NCBI GenBank assembly: GCA_964384025.1
Contig: CAYLJJ010000011.1
Location: 35,099 to 99,098, forward strand
Direction of reading: 5' to 3'
From: CAYLJJ01 sp964384025
Lineage (GTDB): Bacteria; Myxococcota_A; Bradymonadia; UBA7976; UBA1532
Length of the DNA: 64,000 bases
The first letter of the stretch is position 1; the number at the start of each line of letters is the position of its first letter. Both the position numbers and the translations under genes were made by a program. The notes under the pieces are model-generated. The model worked only from the letters and a program-made list of their open reading frames with translations, was not told the DNA's origin and ran no database searches. Below, piece by piece: positions 24,996-33,546 of the stretch.

Positions 24996-25365
24996 AAAAA
25001 TCATCCTCTCCCTGTTTTTCTCCTTCAGCATGCTGGGCTGTGTAGAGCGCTCAGAGGTAATCTATATCCTTCTGGGGCAGCAAGAGGATATGGTGCCGCT
25101 TGATCAGGGAGCCTCCTTGGACATGGAGCTTAAAGACCAGGGCCCCAATCTAGATCAGAGGGATCGAAGAGAACTCCCGGATGCAAAATCCAAAGATCAG
25201 GGACTTAGGCCAGATATAGCTCAACTGGATATGGTTCGAGAAGATCAGATGCAGTCTGAAGATGCTTATGAGCCGAGAGATACGATCCATTCTATAGATC
25301 AGGGCCCTTCGCTTTGTACATTGTCAGCAACTCTACCTTGTTTTCTGGGAGCTTCAGATGAATAG
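24985..25365 (+). CDS. small Asp/Gln-rich lipoprotein
   Basis: 126 residues from a GTG overlapping the preceding gene. The signal peptide ends in the lipobox MLGC. The mature part is low-complexity, with a repeated D-Q-G theme (PLDQGASLD, KDQGPNLDQ, KDQGLRPD, SIDQGPSL) and a final LCTLSATLPCFLG with two cysteines. It looks like a flexible tether rather than an enzyme. It overlaps by 8 bases the gene for the fibrinogen-like protein, so the two are probably made together and may sit together on the surface. No family recognised. Confidence 0.68.
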   Translation: MFSKKIILSLFFSFSMLGCVERSEVIYILLGQQEDMVPLDQGASLDMELKDQGPNLDQRDRRELPDAKSKDQGLRPDIAQLDMVREDQMQSEDAYEPRDTIHSIDQGPSLCTLSATLPCFLGASDE

Positions 25366-26344
25366 CATGCTCATCTTTATTCTACTTATCTCTCCAGAAG
25401 GTCTACCTGAAACATTTTCACCGCGTGATACTCTCACAGCCTCACATCTAAACACTTTGATCTCTTGGATTGGACAATTAGAGGCTGAAATCTCCACTCT
25501 AAGAGATCGGATAGAGATATTAGAACGTGTGATTTCAGGCAGTTCTCAAGAGCACCCAGCGAGTTCTTGCTTGTCGGCTAAGAATGCAGGGATGGCTCGT
25601 TCTGGACTTGTCTGGATTCAGCTTGGAGATGATGGTCCGATTCATCAGCTTTATTGTGATCAAGAATTTGATGGAGGTGGATGGATTCTTGTTTCAAACA
25701 GCGTTTCTGGTGCTAATTCCATTGAATTTTGGAGAGAAGAAAATCCATATCTTGTACGTGGATCTGCTTCATTGAATAGCGACTACCATAATGGATGTGC
25801 CACAATATATGGATACAACGGATGTAATGGAGATTTTTTTGGCGACAGTGATGTTTTTGATGTAGATTATAGGAGCCGGAATAATAATTTCCAAGGGATG
25901 GAATTTATAGATATAGCTGAAGATTTAAGAGGAAACTTTCACATTCTTACAAGGGGGGTAGCAACAACCATCTCTAAGGTTCAAGATGAATATAGTAATA
26001 TTTTCCATTTTGTATTTTCTCATAGTGGACATGATCATGCGCTCTGTAACGAAGACCTACCTGCATCTGCATGTCGAGCTCATTTTGCTAACGTAGCTTG
26101 GATCTCAAATGAGGATGTTTGTAGAACATATCATCATATGACAGATTTAGGAAACTATGGTGAAAACGATGAATACGGCACATATCACGAAGGACCAGGC
26201 AACTATTATTATTGGGGGTGTTTTCCTGGCTCTGACGGGGCGAAAAATGGTCCTAGTGTTCGCATAGATATCCTCAATGGAGGAGAAGCAACACTACAAT
26301 TTTTGCGAGTCAAGAGAATCTCACGCTTTATGCGTGAGTACTAA
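25358..26344 (+). CDS. exported protein with fibrinogen-like C-terminal domain
   Basis: 328 residues. A signal sequence starts the protein, and GGGAG precedes the ATG. Residues ~30-62 form a short coiled coil (LISWIGQLEAEISTLRDRIE). The rest resembles a fibrinogen-related globular domain: a first Cys in SSCLSAKNAGMARSG, then IHQLYCDQEFDGGGWILV, which fits the family's Y-C-D-x(n)-G-G-G-W block. An NYYYWGCFPGSDG segment lies near the end. Such domains bind sugars or acetyl groups in animals and are scattered in bacteria. The gene from ~25420 on is AT-rich (20 of 60 G+C at 25861-25920). A trimeric, sugar-binding surface protein is a reasonable inference. The match to the C-terminal half of the family is weak. 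Confidence 0.72.
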   Translation: MNSMLIFILLISPEGLPETFSPRDTLTASHLNTLISWIGQLEAEISTLRDRIEILERVISGSSQEHPASSCLSAKNAGMARSGLVWIQLGDDGPIHQLYCDQEFDGGGWILVSNSVSGANSIEFWREENPYLVRGSASLNSDYHNGCATIYGYNGCNGDFFGDSDVFDVDYRSRNNNFQGMEFIDIAEDLRGNFHILTRGVATTISKVQDEYSNIFHFVFSHSGHDHALCNEDLPASACRAHFANVAWISNEDVCRTYHHMTDLGNYGENDEYGTYHEGPGNYYYWGCFPGSDGAKNGPSVRIDILNGGEATLQFLRVKRISRFMREY

Positions 26345-26356
26345 AATCAACGAGGC

Positions 26357-26758
26357 TCAGGCCCACTCATAACGACAACTCTTACAACGTCGGCGGTGGT
26401 TGCTGCGAAAAAGGGGCAGCCCCAGCAAGATCACCACCGAGAAAAGAAAACCGATACTCCACCTCCGCTTGGCTGAGATGCACTCTAGCTCCTCCCCTCC
26501 ACAGTGAGGACAGCGCGCAACCATCCCCTCTTGCTTGGCCCCCTGTTCTTGAGCTTGAGTCAGGATCTCCAGAGCGGTCTCAAGCTGTGCCTTGGGGACC
26601 TGAAGCTTGACACCTCCTAGGGCGTTAGAGAGTAGCCAGTCGGTGTTGATGGTGTGCTCATCCTCAAGACGACAGGGGATCCCCTCCGACTCCAATCGTC
26701 CCAGGAGCATCCGTGCTTCGAGGCCATCTCTCAGGCGCGCTAGATCTGACCATTCCAT
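26357..26758 (-). CDS. DUF2007-type protein with zinc ribbon and membrane helix
   Basis: 133 residues. The first ~70 residues match the DUF2007 signal-transducer fold (ARLRDGLEARMLLGRLESEG, then GGVKLQVPKAQLETALEIL). A zinc-ribbon Cys pair follows (CPHCGGEELEC), one hydrophobic helix (SIGFLFSVVILLGLPLF), and a last Cys pair (CKSC) that could complete the metal site. The ATG at 26758 is chosen because AGGAG lies 6 bases upstream; a TTG at 26764 abuts it. Function is not known for the family. It is a single gene convergent with the fibrinogen-like gene. Confidence 0.83.
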   Translation of the reverse strand: MEWSDLARLRDGLEARMLLGRLESEGIPCRLEDEHTINTDWLLSNALGGVKLQVPKAQLETALEILTQAQEQGAKQEGMVARCPHCGGEELECISAKRRWSIGFLFSVVILLGLPLFRSNHRRRCKSCRYEWA

Positions 26759-26858
26759 CTTCAACTCCTTTGCTAAAGACTATTTTTCCTAAATACGAAG
26801 ATAAGAGCCCCATTTTAGGGCACTATAGAGCGACCGCTTTATTCCCTGGAAGGTCCAG

Positions 26859-28943
26859 ATGAAATATAGTCCTCTCATTCTTCTCCCACTTCTCCTTGCC
26901 TGTGAATCTGAGCTGCGCCCTCAAGAGAGCAGAGAACAAAATTTGACCAAGAGCGAGGGGGGGAGCAATGGCAACTGGGACTACTGCAACGACGGAACCT
27001 GTATCACTGGGGAGGGAGACTGTGATCTGGATGGTCACTGCAGTGGAGATCTCATCTGCGGCCCTAAGAATGGCCTTCGCTTTGGCCTAAAGGCAGCACA
27101 CGATGTTTGCTGGCCTGCCCATTGTGAGAGCGGACTCCAGGATGGAGATGAGACCGGCGTGGACAGTGGCGGGAGCTGTGATCTCCAGGTCTGTAACGGC
27201 CAACTGGGCGCCTATGACTTCTGTAGCGCCGTCTGCCCTTGTAACTCCGGTGAAGGGGATTGCGATGCAGATGGACACTGCCTTGGGGCGCTTATCTGCG
27301 GGGATGACAACGGTCCTCGGTTTGCTCAGGGGCGCAGAATTGATGTCTGTTGGCCTGCTCACTGTGAAAACGGGGTTCTGGATGGAGATGAAACCGGCGT
27401 AGACCGTGGGGGGAGCTGCGATGGGGAAACTAACTGCTTCTCAGGGAACAATGGAGATTTTGATTACTGTAGTCTGGATTGCACCTGTGCGATGGGTCAG
27501 GGAGATTGCGACGCGGACAGCCACTGTGCGGAGGGCTTAGCCTGTGGAAGCAACAACGGCCCTCGTTTCGGATTGGGACGTACGATAGATGTTTGCTGGC
27601 CTTCTGACTGCTTTGAGAACGTTTGGAACTACTGTCGAGATGGTTGCCCCTGCTATGAGGGGGAAGGGGACTGCGATAAAGACAGTGACTGCGTGACTGG
27701 GTTGATCTGCAGCCCCATATCCAACGGGGGAAATTGGGGCCTACCCTCCTCTGCTAACACCTGTATTCAGCCTCCCCCTCAAGATCTGGGGGTTGACGCC
27801 GCCCCTGTTGATGCTGGGGTCTCTGACTCAGGGGGGGGAGGGCTGGAGATCTGCAACGGTATTGATGATGATGGGGATCAGCAGGTGGATGAAGCTCCCG
27901 CCTGCCTTTGTAGTTTCTCAAGTGACCCCAGTATGTTGAGTCTAGGAGAGGCCAGCAATACCCCCTTTGGCCTGGATCGAGGAGCAGGGCTGGTTCTCTG
28001 GCAGCGAGCTTCAGAGGAGCTTTGGGCGGCAGTTCCTGGAGGCAGCGCTCAATCGGTCTTAAGCCCCCCTGCGGGAACCCTGGGCTTTCACGCCGATCTG
28101 GTCGCTGATGGAGGCACCTTCTTGGCGGCGCTCTCAGGAAACGACATGAAGTTCTGGCATATGGGATCTGCGTGGCAGATTCTCCGCAACGAGAACCTCA
28201 ACAATGAAACCCTCCCCAGTCGCCCCAGGGTGATCGCCCATGATGAAGATCATCCCCTGGCCTTCTTTGCAGTGGGTCCAGGGGACGCAAGGGTGCTGAG
28301 GATGGCCGCCTATGATATTCCTCAGACGATCCTCTCTGCTGCCAGCAGCCCATTGACACAGGGAGGAGATCCAACAGTCTCAGCTGCCACCGGGGATCTA
28401 GCTCCCGCCCTGGCGCGGCTCAGCGATGGTCGCTACTTCCTGGCCCTGCCCTGGGGTGGAGATCAGATCCGCCTGGGCTTCGCCAGTCTACACTCCGGTT
28501 TTCAGATGGATTTTGAGCATTATGGAGACTTGAGCCTCTTGGGGAGCCCAGATGACCTGCACTTAGCAGTCTCAAATGACACAGCGCTCTTGGCGATACG
28601 CTCTGGAGATCAGGTCAGTCTCAAAGCGATCAGCTGGGGAGGGGCCTTTGATCCCGCCCCCGCCATCTCCCTCCCTGAGGCGTTAAGTCACCCAGGCTTT
28701 TCGCTGATGCCAATTCAAGGCGTTGCAGGCTTCTGGGGCTTCTATGAGGTCACGGGGGATTTACGTTGGCAGGTCTTCAATCCTCAGGGAGCCCCTGTAG
28801 GTGCCCTGCAGACGGTGGACACGCTGGACTTCCCCGTTTATAGCCACACCTTCCTGTCTGGAGATCAGCCCCGCGTGATCTGGATGGCAGACAATGGCGT
28901 GATCCAACCTATGCTCTTTACCCGAACTCTGAGCTGCCAATAG
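26859..28943 (+). CDS. Cys-rich repeat lipoprotein with MopE-type motif
   Basis: 694 residues with a lipobox read as LLLAC. GGAAGG lies 5 bases before the ATG. Four Cys-rich repeats fill residues ~45-305. Each contains G-x-G-D-C-D-x-D-x(2)-C, then C-W-P-x(2)-C in most copies, and two have a D-G-D-E-T-G-V-D segment. After an acidic linker comes EICNGIDDDGDQQVDE, the Cys/Asp motif found in MopE-like and other Myxococcota surface proteins. The C-terminal ~370 residues are beta-rich without cysteines and could form a propeller. The repeat Asp clusters suggest calcium or other metal binding. The protein should be on the cell surface; function unknown. metH begins 22 bases later. Confidence 0.82.
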   Translation: MKYSPLILLPLLLACESELRPQESREQNLTKSEGGSNGNWDYCNDGTCITGEGDCDLDGHCSGDLICGPKNGLRFGLKAAHDVCWPAHCESGLQDGDETGVDSGGSCDLQVCNGQLGAYDFCSAVCPCNSGEGDCDADGHCLGALICGDDNGPRFAQGRRIDVCWPAHCENGVLDGDETGVDRGGSCDGETNCFSGNNGDFDYCSLDCTCAMGQGDCDADSHCAEGLACGSNNGPRFGLGRTIDVCWPSDCFENVWNYCRDGCPCYEGEGDCDKDSDCVTGLICSPISNGGNWGLPSSANTCIQPPPQDLGVDAAPVDAGVSDSGGGGLEICNGIDDDGDQQVDEAPACLCSFSSDPSMLSLGEASNTPFGLDRGAGLVLWQRASEELWAAVPGGSAQSVLSPPAGTLGFHADLVADGGTFLAALSGNDMKFWHMGSAWQILRNENLNNETLPSRPRVIAHDEDHPLAFFAVGPGDARVLRMAAYDIPQTILSAASSPLTQGGDPTVSAATGDLAPALARLSDGRYFLALPWGGDQIRLGFASLHSGFQMDFEHYGDLSLLGSPDDLHLAVSNDTALLAIRSGDQVSLKAISWGGAFDPAPAISLPEALSHPGFSLMPIQGVAGFWGFYEVTGDLRWQVFNPQGAPVGALQTVDTLDFPVYSHTFLSGDQPRVIWMADNGVIQPMLFTRTLSCQ

Positions 28944-28965
28944 ATTTTTGAGCCCTGAGGCAAAG

Positions 28966-31900
28966 ATGAAGAATATCTTTGAGATCTCAAGAGCCCGTAT
29001 CCTCCTCCTAGATGGTGCTATGGGCACCTTATTACAAGGCTTTGGCTTCAGCGAGGCGGAGTTTCGAGGAGAGCGCTTCGCAGATCACCCAAGGGATCTT
29101 AAGGGCTGCCATGACCTGCTCTGTTTGACCCAGCCTCAGAGCGTCGCTGAGGTACATCGGCGTTATCTAGAGGCGGGGGCTGACATCATCGAGACCAACA
29201 GCTTCAACGCCAATACCCCCTCTCTAGAGGACTATGGTTTGGAGGCTCATGTTCGAGAGCTCAACCGGGCTGCGGCTCAGATCGCTCGGGAAACCGCCGA
29301 TCTATTTGAGGGGCCACGCTGGGTAGCAGGCGTTCTAGGACCTACAAACCGCTGCGCCTCCATCTCTCCTCGAGTGGAGGATCCTGGGGCTCGAGATGTT
29401 GATTTTGAGCAGCTGGCGAACAGCTACGCTGAGGCTTGCCGTGGGCTTCTGGAGGGCGGCGCTGATCTCCTCTTAGTGGAGACCATCTTTGATACTCTCA
29501 ACGCCAAGGCAGCGCTCTGGGCGATCGAGGAGGTCTTTTTAGAGAGAGAGGCGGCGGGGCGATCTCGATCTCCCATCATGATCTCCCTGACCCTCAGCGA
29601 CGCCAGCGGGCGCAGCCTCTCGGGACAGACAGTGGAGGCCTTTTGGCACTCCGTCCAACATGCGCAGCCCTTCTCGGTGGGCCTGAACTGCGCCTTGGGC
29701 GCCCGAGAGATGCTGCCTCACCTGGAGCAGCTCTCTCAAATCTGTGATCGCCGCGTCAGCGTTCACCCCAACGCAGGGTTGCCCAATGAGCTTGGGGGCT
29801 ATGAGCAGAGTCCAGAGGAGATGGCGGAGTGGATCGGAGACTTCGCCTCGCGGGGCCTGATCAACATCGCTGGGGGCTGCTGTGGCACCCATCCAGCTCA
29901 TATCGCGGCCATCTCTCAAAAGCTCCAAGAGATGAAGCCCCGTCTGCTCCCCAAGCAGCCTCCTCGCCTCAGATTGAGCGGCCTTGATCCCCTCACGTTG
30001 AGGCCAGACAGCCTCTTTCTCAACATCGGCGAGCGCAGTAATATGGCGGGCTCCGCGCGCTTTTGTCGTCTGATCCGCGCTGGAGATGAGGAGGGCGCCC
30101 TGGCGGTGGCTCAGGGGCAGGTGGAGCGGGGCGCTCAGATGATCGATCTCAATATGGATGATGCCCTCTTAGACGCCGCGCAGCTGATGCCACGCTTCCT
30201 TAGGCGTATGGCAGCGGAACCGGAGATCGCGCGGGTACCGGTGGTCCTGGACTCCTCTCGTTGGGAAGCTCTAGAGGCGGGGCTACGCTGCCTCCAGGGC
30301 AAGGGCGTGGTCAACTCCATCAGCCTCAAGGAGGGAGAGGCGATCTTTCTGGAGCAGGCGCGCAAGATCCGACGCTATGGAGCGGCGGTCATCGTTATGG
30401 CCTTTGATGAAGAGGGTCAGGCGGACACCCTGGCGCGACGCCTGAGCATCTGTAAGCGCGCTTACACTCTATTGCAGGCAGATGGCTTCCCCCCTGAAGA
30501 GATCATTTTTGATCTTAACGTCTTCGCGGTGGGCACAGGGATCGAGGCCCACCGCAGCTATGCCCTGGACTTTATCCAGGCCACCCGCATTCTCAAGGCT
30601 CAGCTCCCAGGGATCTCCATCAGCGGCGGGATCAGCAATGTCTCCTTCGCCTTCCGAGGCAATCAACCCATCCGTGAAGCGCTGCACTCTGTTTTCCTCT
30701 ACCATGCAGTCCAGGCGGGTATGGATATGGGGATCGTCAATGCGGGGCAGCTGGCGATCTATGAGGAGCTGCCTAAGGAGCTGCGAGAGCGGGCCGAGGA
30801 TCTGATCCTCAACCGACGCTCAGACGCCACTGAGCGCCTCCTTGAGTTGGCCAAGAGCGCGGAGAGCAGCCTCAAGGGAGAGACGGAGGAGCGAAATCTT
30901 TGGCGCCAAAAGCCCGTTCAGCTGCGACTGACGCACAGCTTAGTGCATGGAATCAATAAATATATCAAGGAGGACAGCCTTGAGGCCCTAGAGGTCCTGG
31001 GCAGTGCCTTAGAGGTGATCGAAGGTCCCCTGATGGAGGGGATGGGGCGGGTTGGAGTGCTGTTTGGCGCGGGCAAGATGTTCCTACCTCAGGTGATCAA
31101 GTCGGCGCGGGTGATGAAGCAGGCGGTGGCGAGCTTGGCCCCCGCTCTAGAAGCTGCTGAAGTGGTCAGTTCTCACCGTACCAGCCTGATCATGGCGACG
31201 GTCAAGGGAGATGTTCACGACATCGGCAAGAAGATCGTCAGTGTCGTCCTGGAGTGCAACGGAGTGGAGGTGATCGATCTGGGGGTGATGGTCCCCAAGG
31301 AGCGCATCCTTGATGAAGCTGAACGCCAAGGGGCTGATGCCATCGGCCTCAGCGGTTTGATCACCCCCTCCTTAGAAGAGATGGTGCGGGTGGCCGCTGA
31401 GATGGAGCGGCGGGGGATGAAGATCCCCCTGCTCATCGGGGGCGCCACCACCTCCCCCAAACATACCGCCCTCAAGATCGCCCCGCTCTACTCTGGAGAG
31501 GTCTATCAGGTAAAAGATGCTTCCCTGGCTACGCAGTTTCTCAGTCGCGCTCTGGATCCTCAAGAGGAGAGCTTTCGGGAGGAGGTCCGCGCCAAATATG
31601 CAGGGATCCGTGCGCGCTTCGCTGGAGGCCAACGCAAGCTGCTGAGCATCGAAGCCGCTCGTAAGGATCCCCATCGGCCAGATTGGAACCAGCGACCTGT
31701 TCCTCCTGCTCAGCTGGGCATCCAACTCTTGAGAGATCTGCCCATCTCAACGCTGCGGCCCTATATCGACTGGGGGCCTTTCTTTAAGCTTTGGTCTCTC
31801 AAAGGTCGCTTTCCTGCCCTATTGGATGATCCCCGCCAAGGAGCGCAAGCTCAGGGACTTTATCAGGACGCTCAAGATCTGCTGGGTGAACTGGAGGAGA

Positions 31901-32595
31901 GCGGAGCCCTCAAGGCTCATGGGATCCTGGGCCTCTACCCAGCCAACAGCAGAGGGGATGATCTCCTCCTCTTTGCTGATGAGTCCCGTGATGTGTTGCT
32001 GACACGCTTTCACTATTTAAGGCAGCAGAGCGGCCCTTCTCCACAGCGCTGCTTAGCAGATCTGATCGCTCCCGAGGGGATCCCAGACTGGATGGGCTGC
32101 TTCGCGGTGCATGCAGGAGAGGGGCTGGAGGCTCTGGTTAAGAAGGCCGAGGCGCGGCAGGATGACTATCGCGTCATCATGCTCAAGGCTCTCGCAGATC
32201 GCTTGGCCGAGGCCTTTGCCGAGTATCTTCATGAGCGGGTTCGTCGAGAGTTTTGGGGCTACTCAAACGAGGATCTCAGCCTCAAGGAGCTGATCGCGGA
32301 GCGCTATCAAGGCATCCGTCCAGCACCAGGCTATCCTGCCTGTCCAGACCACAGCGAGAAAGGCCCCCTCTTTGAGCTGCTCAAGGTCCCAGAACACCTC
32401 GGCCTACGGCTCAGCGAGAACTTCGCTATGCTGCCCGCCGCTGCAGTCTCTGGTTTTCTCTTTGCACATCCAGAGGCGCGTTACTTTGGCCTGGGGAGAC
32501 TGGGAGAGGACCAATTAAAGGTCTACGCTCAACGTAAAGGGCAGAGCATTCTGGAGTTGAGGCGCTGGCTGGGGTTGGGAGAGAGCCAAGCTTAA
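28966..32595 (+). CDS. metH: cobalamin-dependent methionine synthase
   Basis: 1209 residues with all four MetH modules in the usual order. The homocysteine domain has zinc ligands C242 (GLNCALG) and C305/C306 (GGCCGTHP). The pterin domain includes NIGERSNMAGSARF and later NDALL-like and ISGGISN segments. The cobalamin domain has the axial ligand H751 in DVHDIGKK. The activation domain contains RPAPGYPACPDH. It transfers methyl from methyl-tetrahydrofolate to homocysteine via methylcobalamin in the cytoplasm. GAGG precedes the ATG at 28966 by 6 bases, so the TTG at 28948 is not the start. The short leader leaves no room for a cobalamin riboswitch. Confidence 0.97.
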   Translation: MKNIFEISRARILLLDGAMGTLLQGFGFSEAEFRGERFADHPRDLKGCHDLLCLTQPQSVAEVHRRYLEAGADIIETNSFNANTPSLEDYGLEAHVRELNRAAAQIARETADLFEGPRWVAGVLGPTNRCASISPRVEDPGARDVDFEQLANSYAEACRGLLEGGADLLLVETIFDTLNAKAALWAIEEVFLEREAAGRSRSPIMISLTLSDASGRSLSGQTVEAFWHSVQHAQPFSVGLNCALGAREMLPHLEQLSQICDRRVSVHPNAGLPNELGGYEQSPEEMAEWIGDFASRGLINIAGGCCGTHPAHIAAISQKLQEMKPRLLPKQPPRLRLSGLDPLTLRPDSLFLNIGERSNMAGSARFCRLIRAGDEEGALAVAQGQVERGAQMIDLNMDDALLDAAQLMPRFLRRMAAEPEIARVPVVLDSSRWEALEAGLRCLQGKGVVNSISLKEGEAIFLEQARKIRRYGAAVIVMAFDEEGQADTLARRLSICKRAYTLLQADGFPPEEIIFDLNVFAVGTGIEAHRSYALDFIQATRILKAQLPGISISGGISNVSFAFRGNQPIREALHSVFLYHAVQAGMDMGIVNAGQLAIYEELPKELRERAEDLILNRRSDATERLLELAKSAESSLKGETEERNLWRQKPVQLRLTHSLVHGINKYIKEDSLEALEVLGSALEVIEGPLMEGMGRVGVLFGAGKMFLPQVIKSARVMKQAVASLAPALEAAEVVSSHRTSLIMATVKGDVHDIGKKIVSVVLECNGVEVIDLGVMVPKERILDEAERQGADAIGLSGLITPSLEEMVRVAAEMERRGMKIPLLIGGATTSPKHTALKIAPLYSGEVYQVKDASLATQFLSRALDPQEESFREEVRAKYAGIRARFAGGQRKLLSIEAARKDPHRPDWNQRPVPPAQLGIQLLRDLPISTLRPYIDWGPFFKLWSLKGRFPALLDDPRQGAQAQGLYQDAQDLLGELEESGALKAHGILGLYPANSRGDDLLLFADESRDVLLTRFHYLRQQSGPSPQRCLADLIAPEGIPDWMGCFAVHAGEGLEALVKKAEARQDDYRVIMLKALADRLAEAFAEYLHERVRREFWGYSNEDLSLKELIAERYQGIRPAPGYPACPDHSEKGPLFELLKVPEHLGLRLSENFAMLPAAAVSGFLFAHPEARYFGLGRLGEDQLKVYAQRKGQSILELRRWLGLGESQA

Positions 32596-32822
32596 GAAGG
32601 AACCTGTACGGTTGTTCATAAACTGCTTTCTCAGCTTGGGAGAGTGGCTCTACCTTCTAGGATAAAAACAGGGTGTTGATTTTTTGGGACGTTTTTGCTC
32701 TATTCTAAACTGAACTGAGGGCCAGCCCTCGAAATTTCACTGTTCAGAAGTTCTAGTATAGAGGCTCTCCTCCCCACCCGAGGCGCCATCTGGGAGGGGC
32801 TGAGCTGAGAGAGGCAACACTC

Positions 32823-33248
32823 ATGGCGACCTATATCGGCCTTGTCTTTAAAGATGAACCGGCACACTTCAGCGTAACTTTCCCAGATCTTCCGGGCTGT
32901 CGAACAGAGGGGAGGATCGAAGATGAACTCATGAACCAAGCCAGAGAGGCGCTTGAGCGATATGCTGAAGAGCTTTGGTCAAGGGGAGACGAGCTGCCCA
33001 TCCCTACCTCTCTTTCACAGGTCCAACTTCAACCAACCAGCAAGCAGGCAGAGTACTTCGTGCTCATTGAAGCTCCTCAGCCCAGAGCCAAGTTCGTGAC
33101 CATTCAAGTTATCCTCCCAGAGCCTGATCTTCAGCTGATCGATGAGGTTGTTGAGAGACAGGCGCTGAGCCGATCTGAGTTTTTGCTCAAAGCGGCTAGA
33201 GCACTCCTCAAGGGGCGCCGTCGTGGCTCTGATCGTTCCTCATCTTGA
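32823..33248 (+). CDS. HicB-family antitoxin-like protein
   Basis: 141 residues. The N-terminal half is the partially degraded RNase H fold of HicB (YIGLVFKDEPAHFSVTFPDL, then PGC and a helix ALERYAEELWSRGDELPIPT). The C-terminal ~40 residues read as a ribbon-helix-helix DNA-binding segment (IQVILPEPDLQLIDEVVERQ, then SRSEFLLKAAR). HicB normally neutralises the HicA mRNA nuclease encoded next to it and represses the pair. No HicA-like gene is found upstream (32596-32822) or downstream (33249-33417), so this is an orphan, perhaps a domesticated regulator. It has its own upstream intergenic region. Confidence 0.83.
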   Translation: MATYIGLVFKDEPAHFSVTFPDLPGCRTEGRIEDELMNQAREALERYAEELWSRGDELPIPTSLSQVQLQPTSKQAEYFVLIEAPQPRAKFVTIQVILPEPDLQLIDEVVERQALSRSEFLLKAARALLKGRRRGSDRSSS

Positions 33249-33361
33249 GAAAGGCTCAGCCAGCCTCATCCTCTCTTGAGTTGTTTATTATGAGCCCTCC
33301 CTGCTCCTCTGTATAGGTTTTCGGTTGAGGAGAGTGCTCAAGTTTACCAGGGTTTGGAGCG

Positions 33362-33406
33362 TTGATCGCCTCTAGGGCGCTCTCTATACTCCAGCCTCTA
33401 TAGAGG
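33362..33406 (+). promoter_or_regulatory. sigma-70-type promoter with a palindrome at the predicted start
   Basis: TTGATC (33362-33367) and TATACT (33385-33390) are separated by 17 bases, the ideal spacing. A perfect 12-bp palindrome CCTCTATAGAGG (33395-33406) sits where transcription should begin. AAGGAG follows and leads to the GTG at 33418. The palindrome is well placed to be a repressor site for the small gene and the cNMP-binding protein behind it. Confidence 0.6.
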
Positions 33407-33417
33407 AAGGAGATTCA

Positions 33418-33546
33418 GTGCACGAAGAGATCATCGATGAGGCAAACGCGGCCCTGGCAGAGAGGGTTAAGTTGAAAACGAAGCAGAACCGTGCTGTGGG
33501 CGATCTCTATCAATCCATCCAGGAAGTGGCTCAGGGGGAGCGGTGA
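33418..33546 (+). CDS. 42-residue protein of unknown function
   Basis: A short gene from GTG to TGA coding for 42 mostly charged, helix-prone residues (it starts HEEIIDEANAALAERVKLKT after the initiator). AAGGAG lies about 5 bases before the GTG, and a good sigma-70-type promoter is 28 bases further up. Its last 4 bases overlap the next start (GTGA), so the two are translated together. Signal, quality of the ribosome site and coupling all support that it is real. It may bind the downstream cNMP-binding/PilT-like protein, which is inference. No family recognised. Confidence 0.65.
   Translation: MHEEIIDEANAALAERVKLKTKQNRAVGDLYQSIQEVAQGER

Noticed and set aside
28944..28965. Possible cobalamin riboswitch before metH
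   Set aside because: Only 22 bases separate the upstream stop from the ATG, too short for a riboswitch outside the preceding gene.
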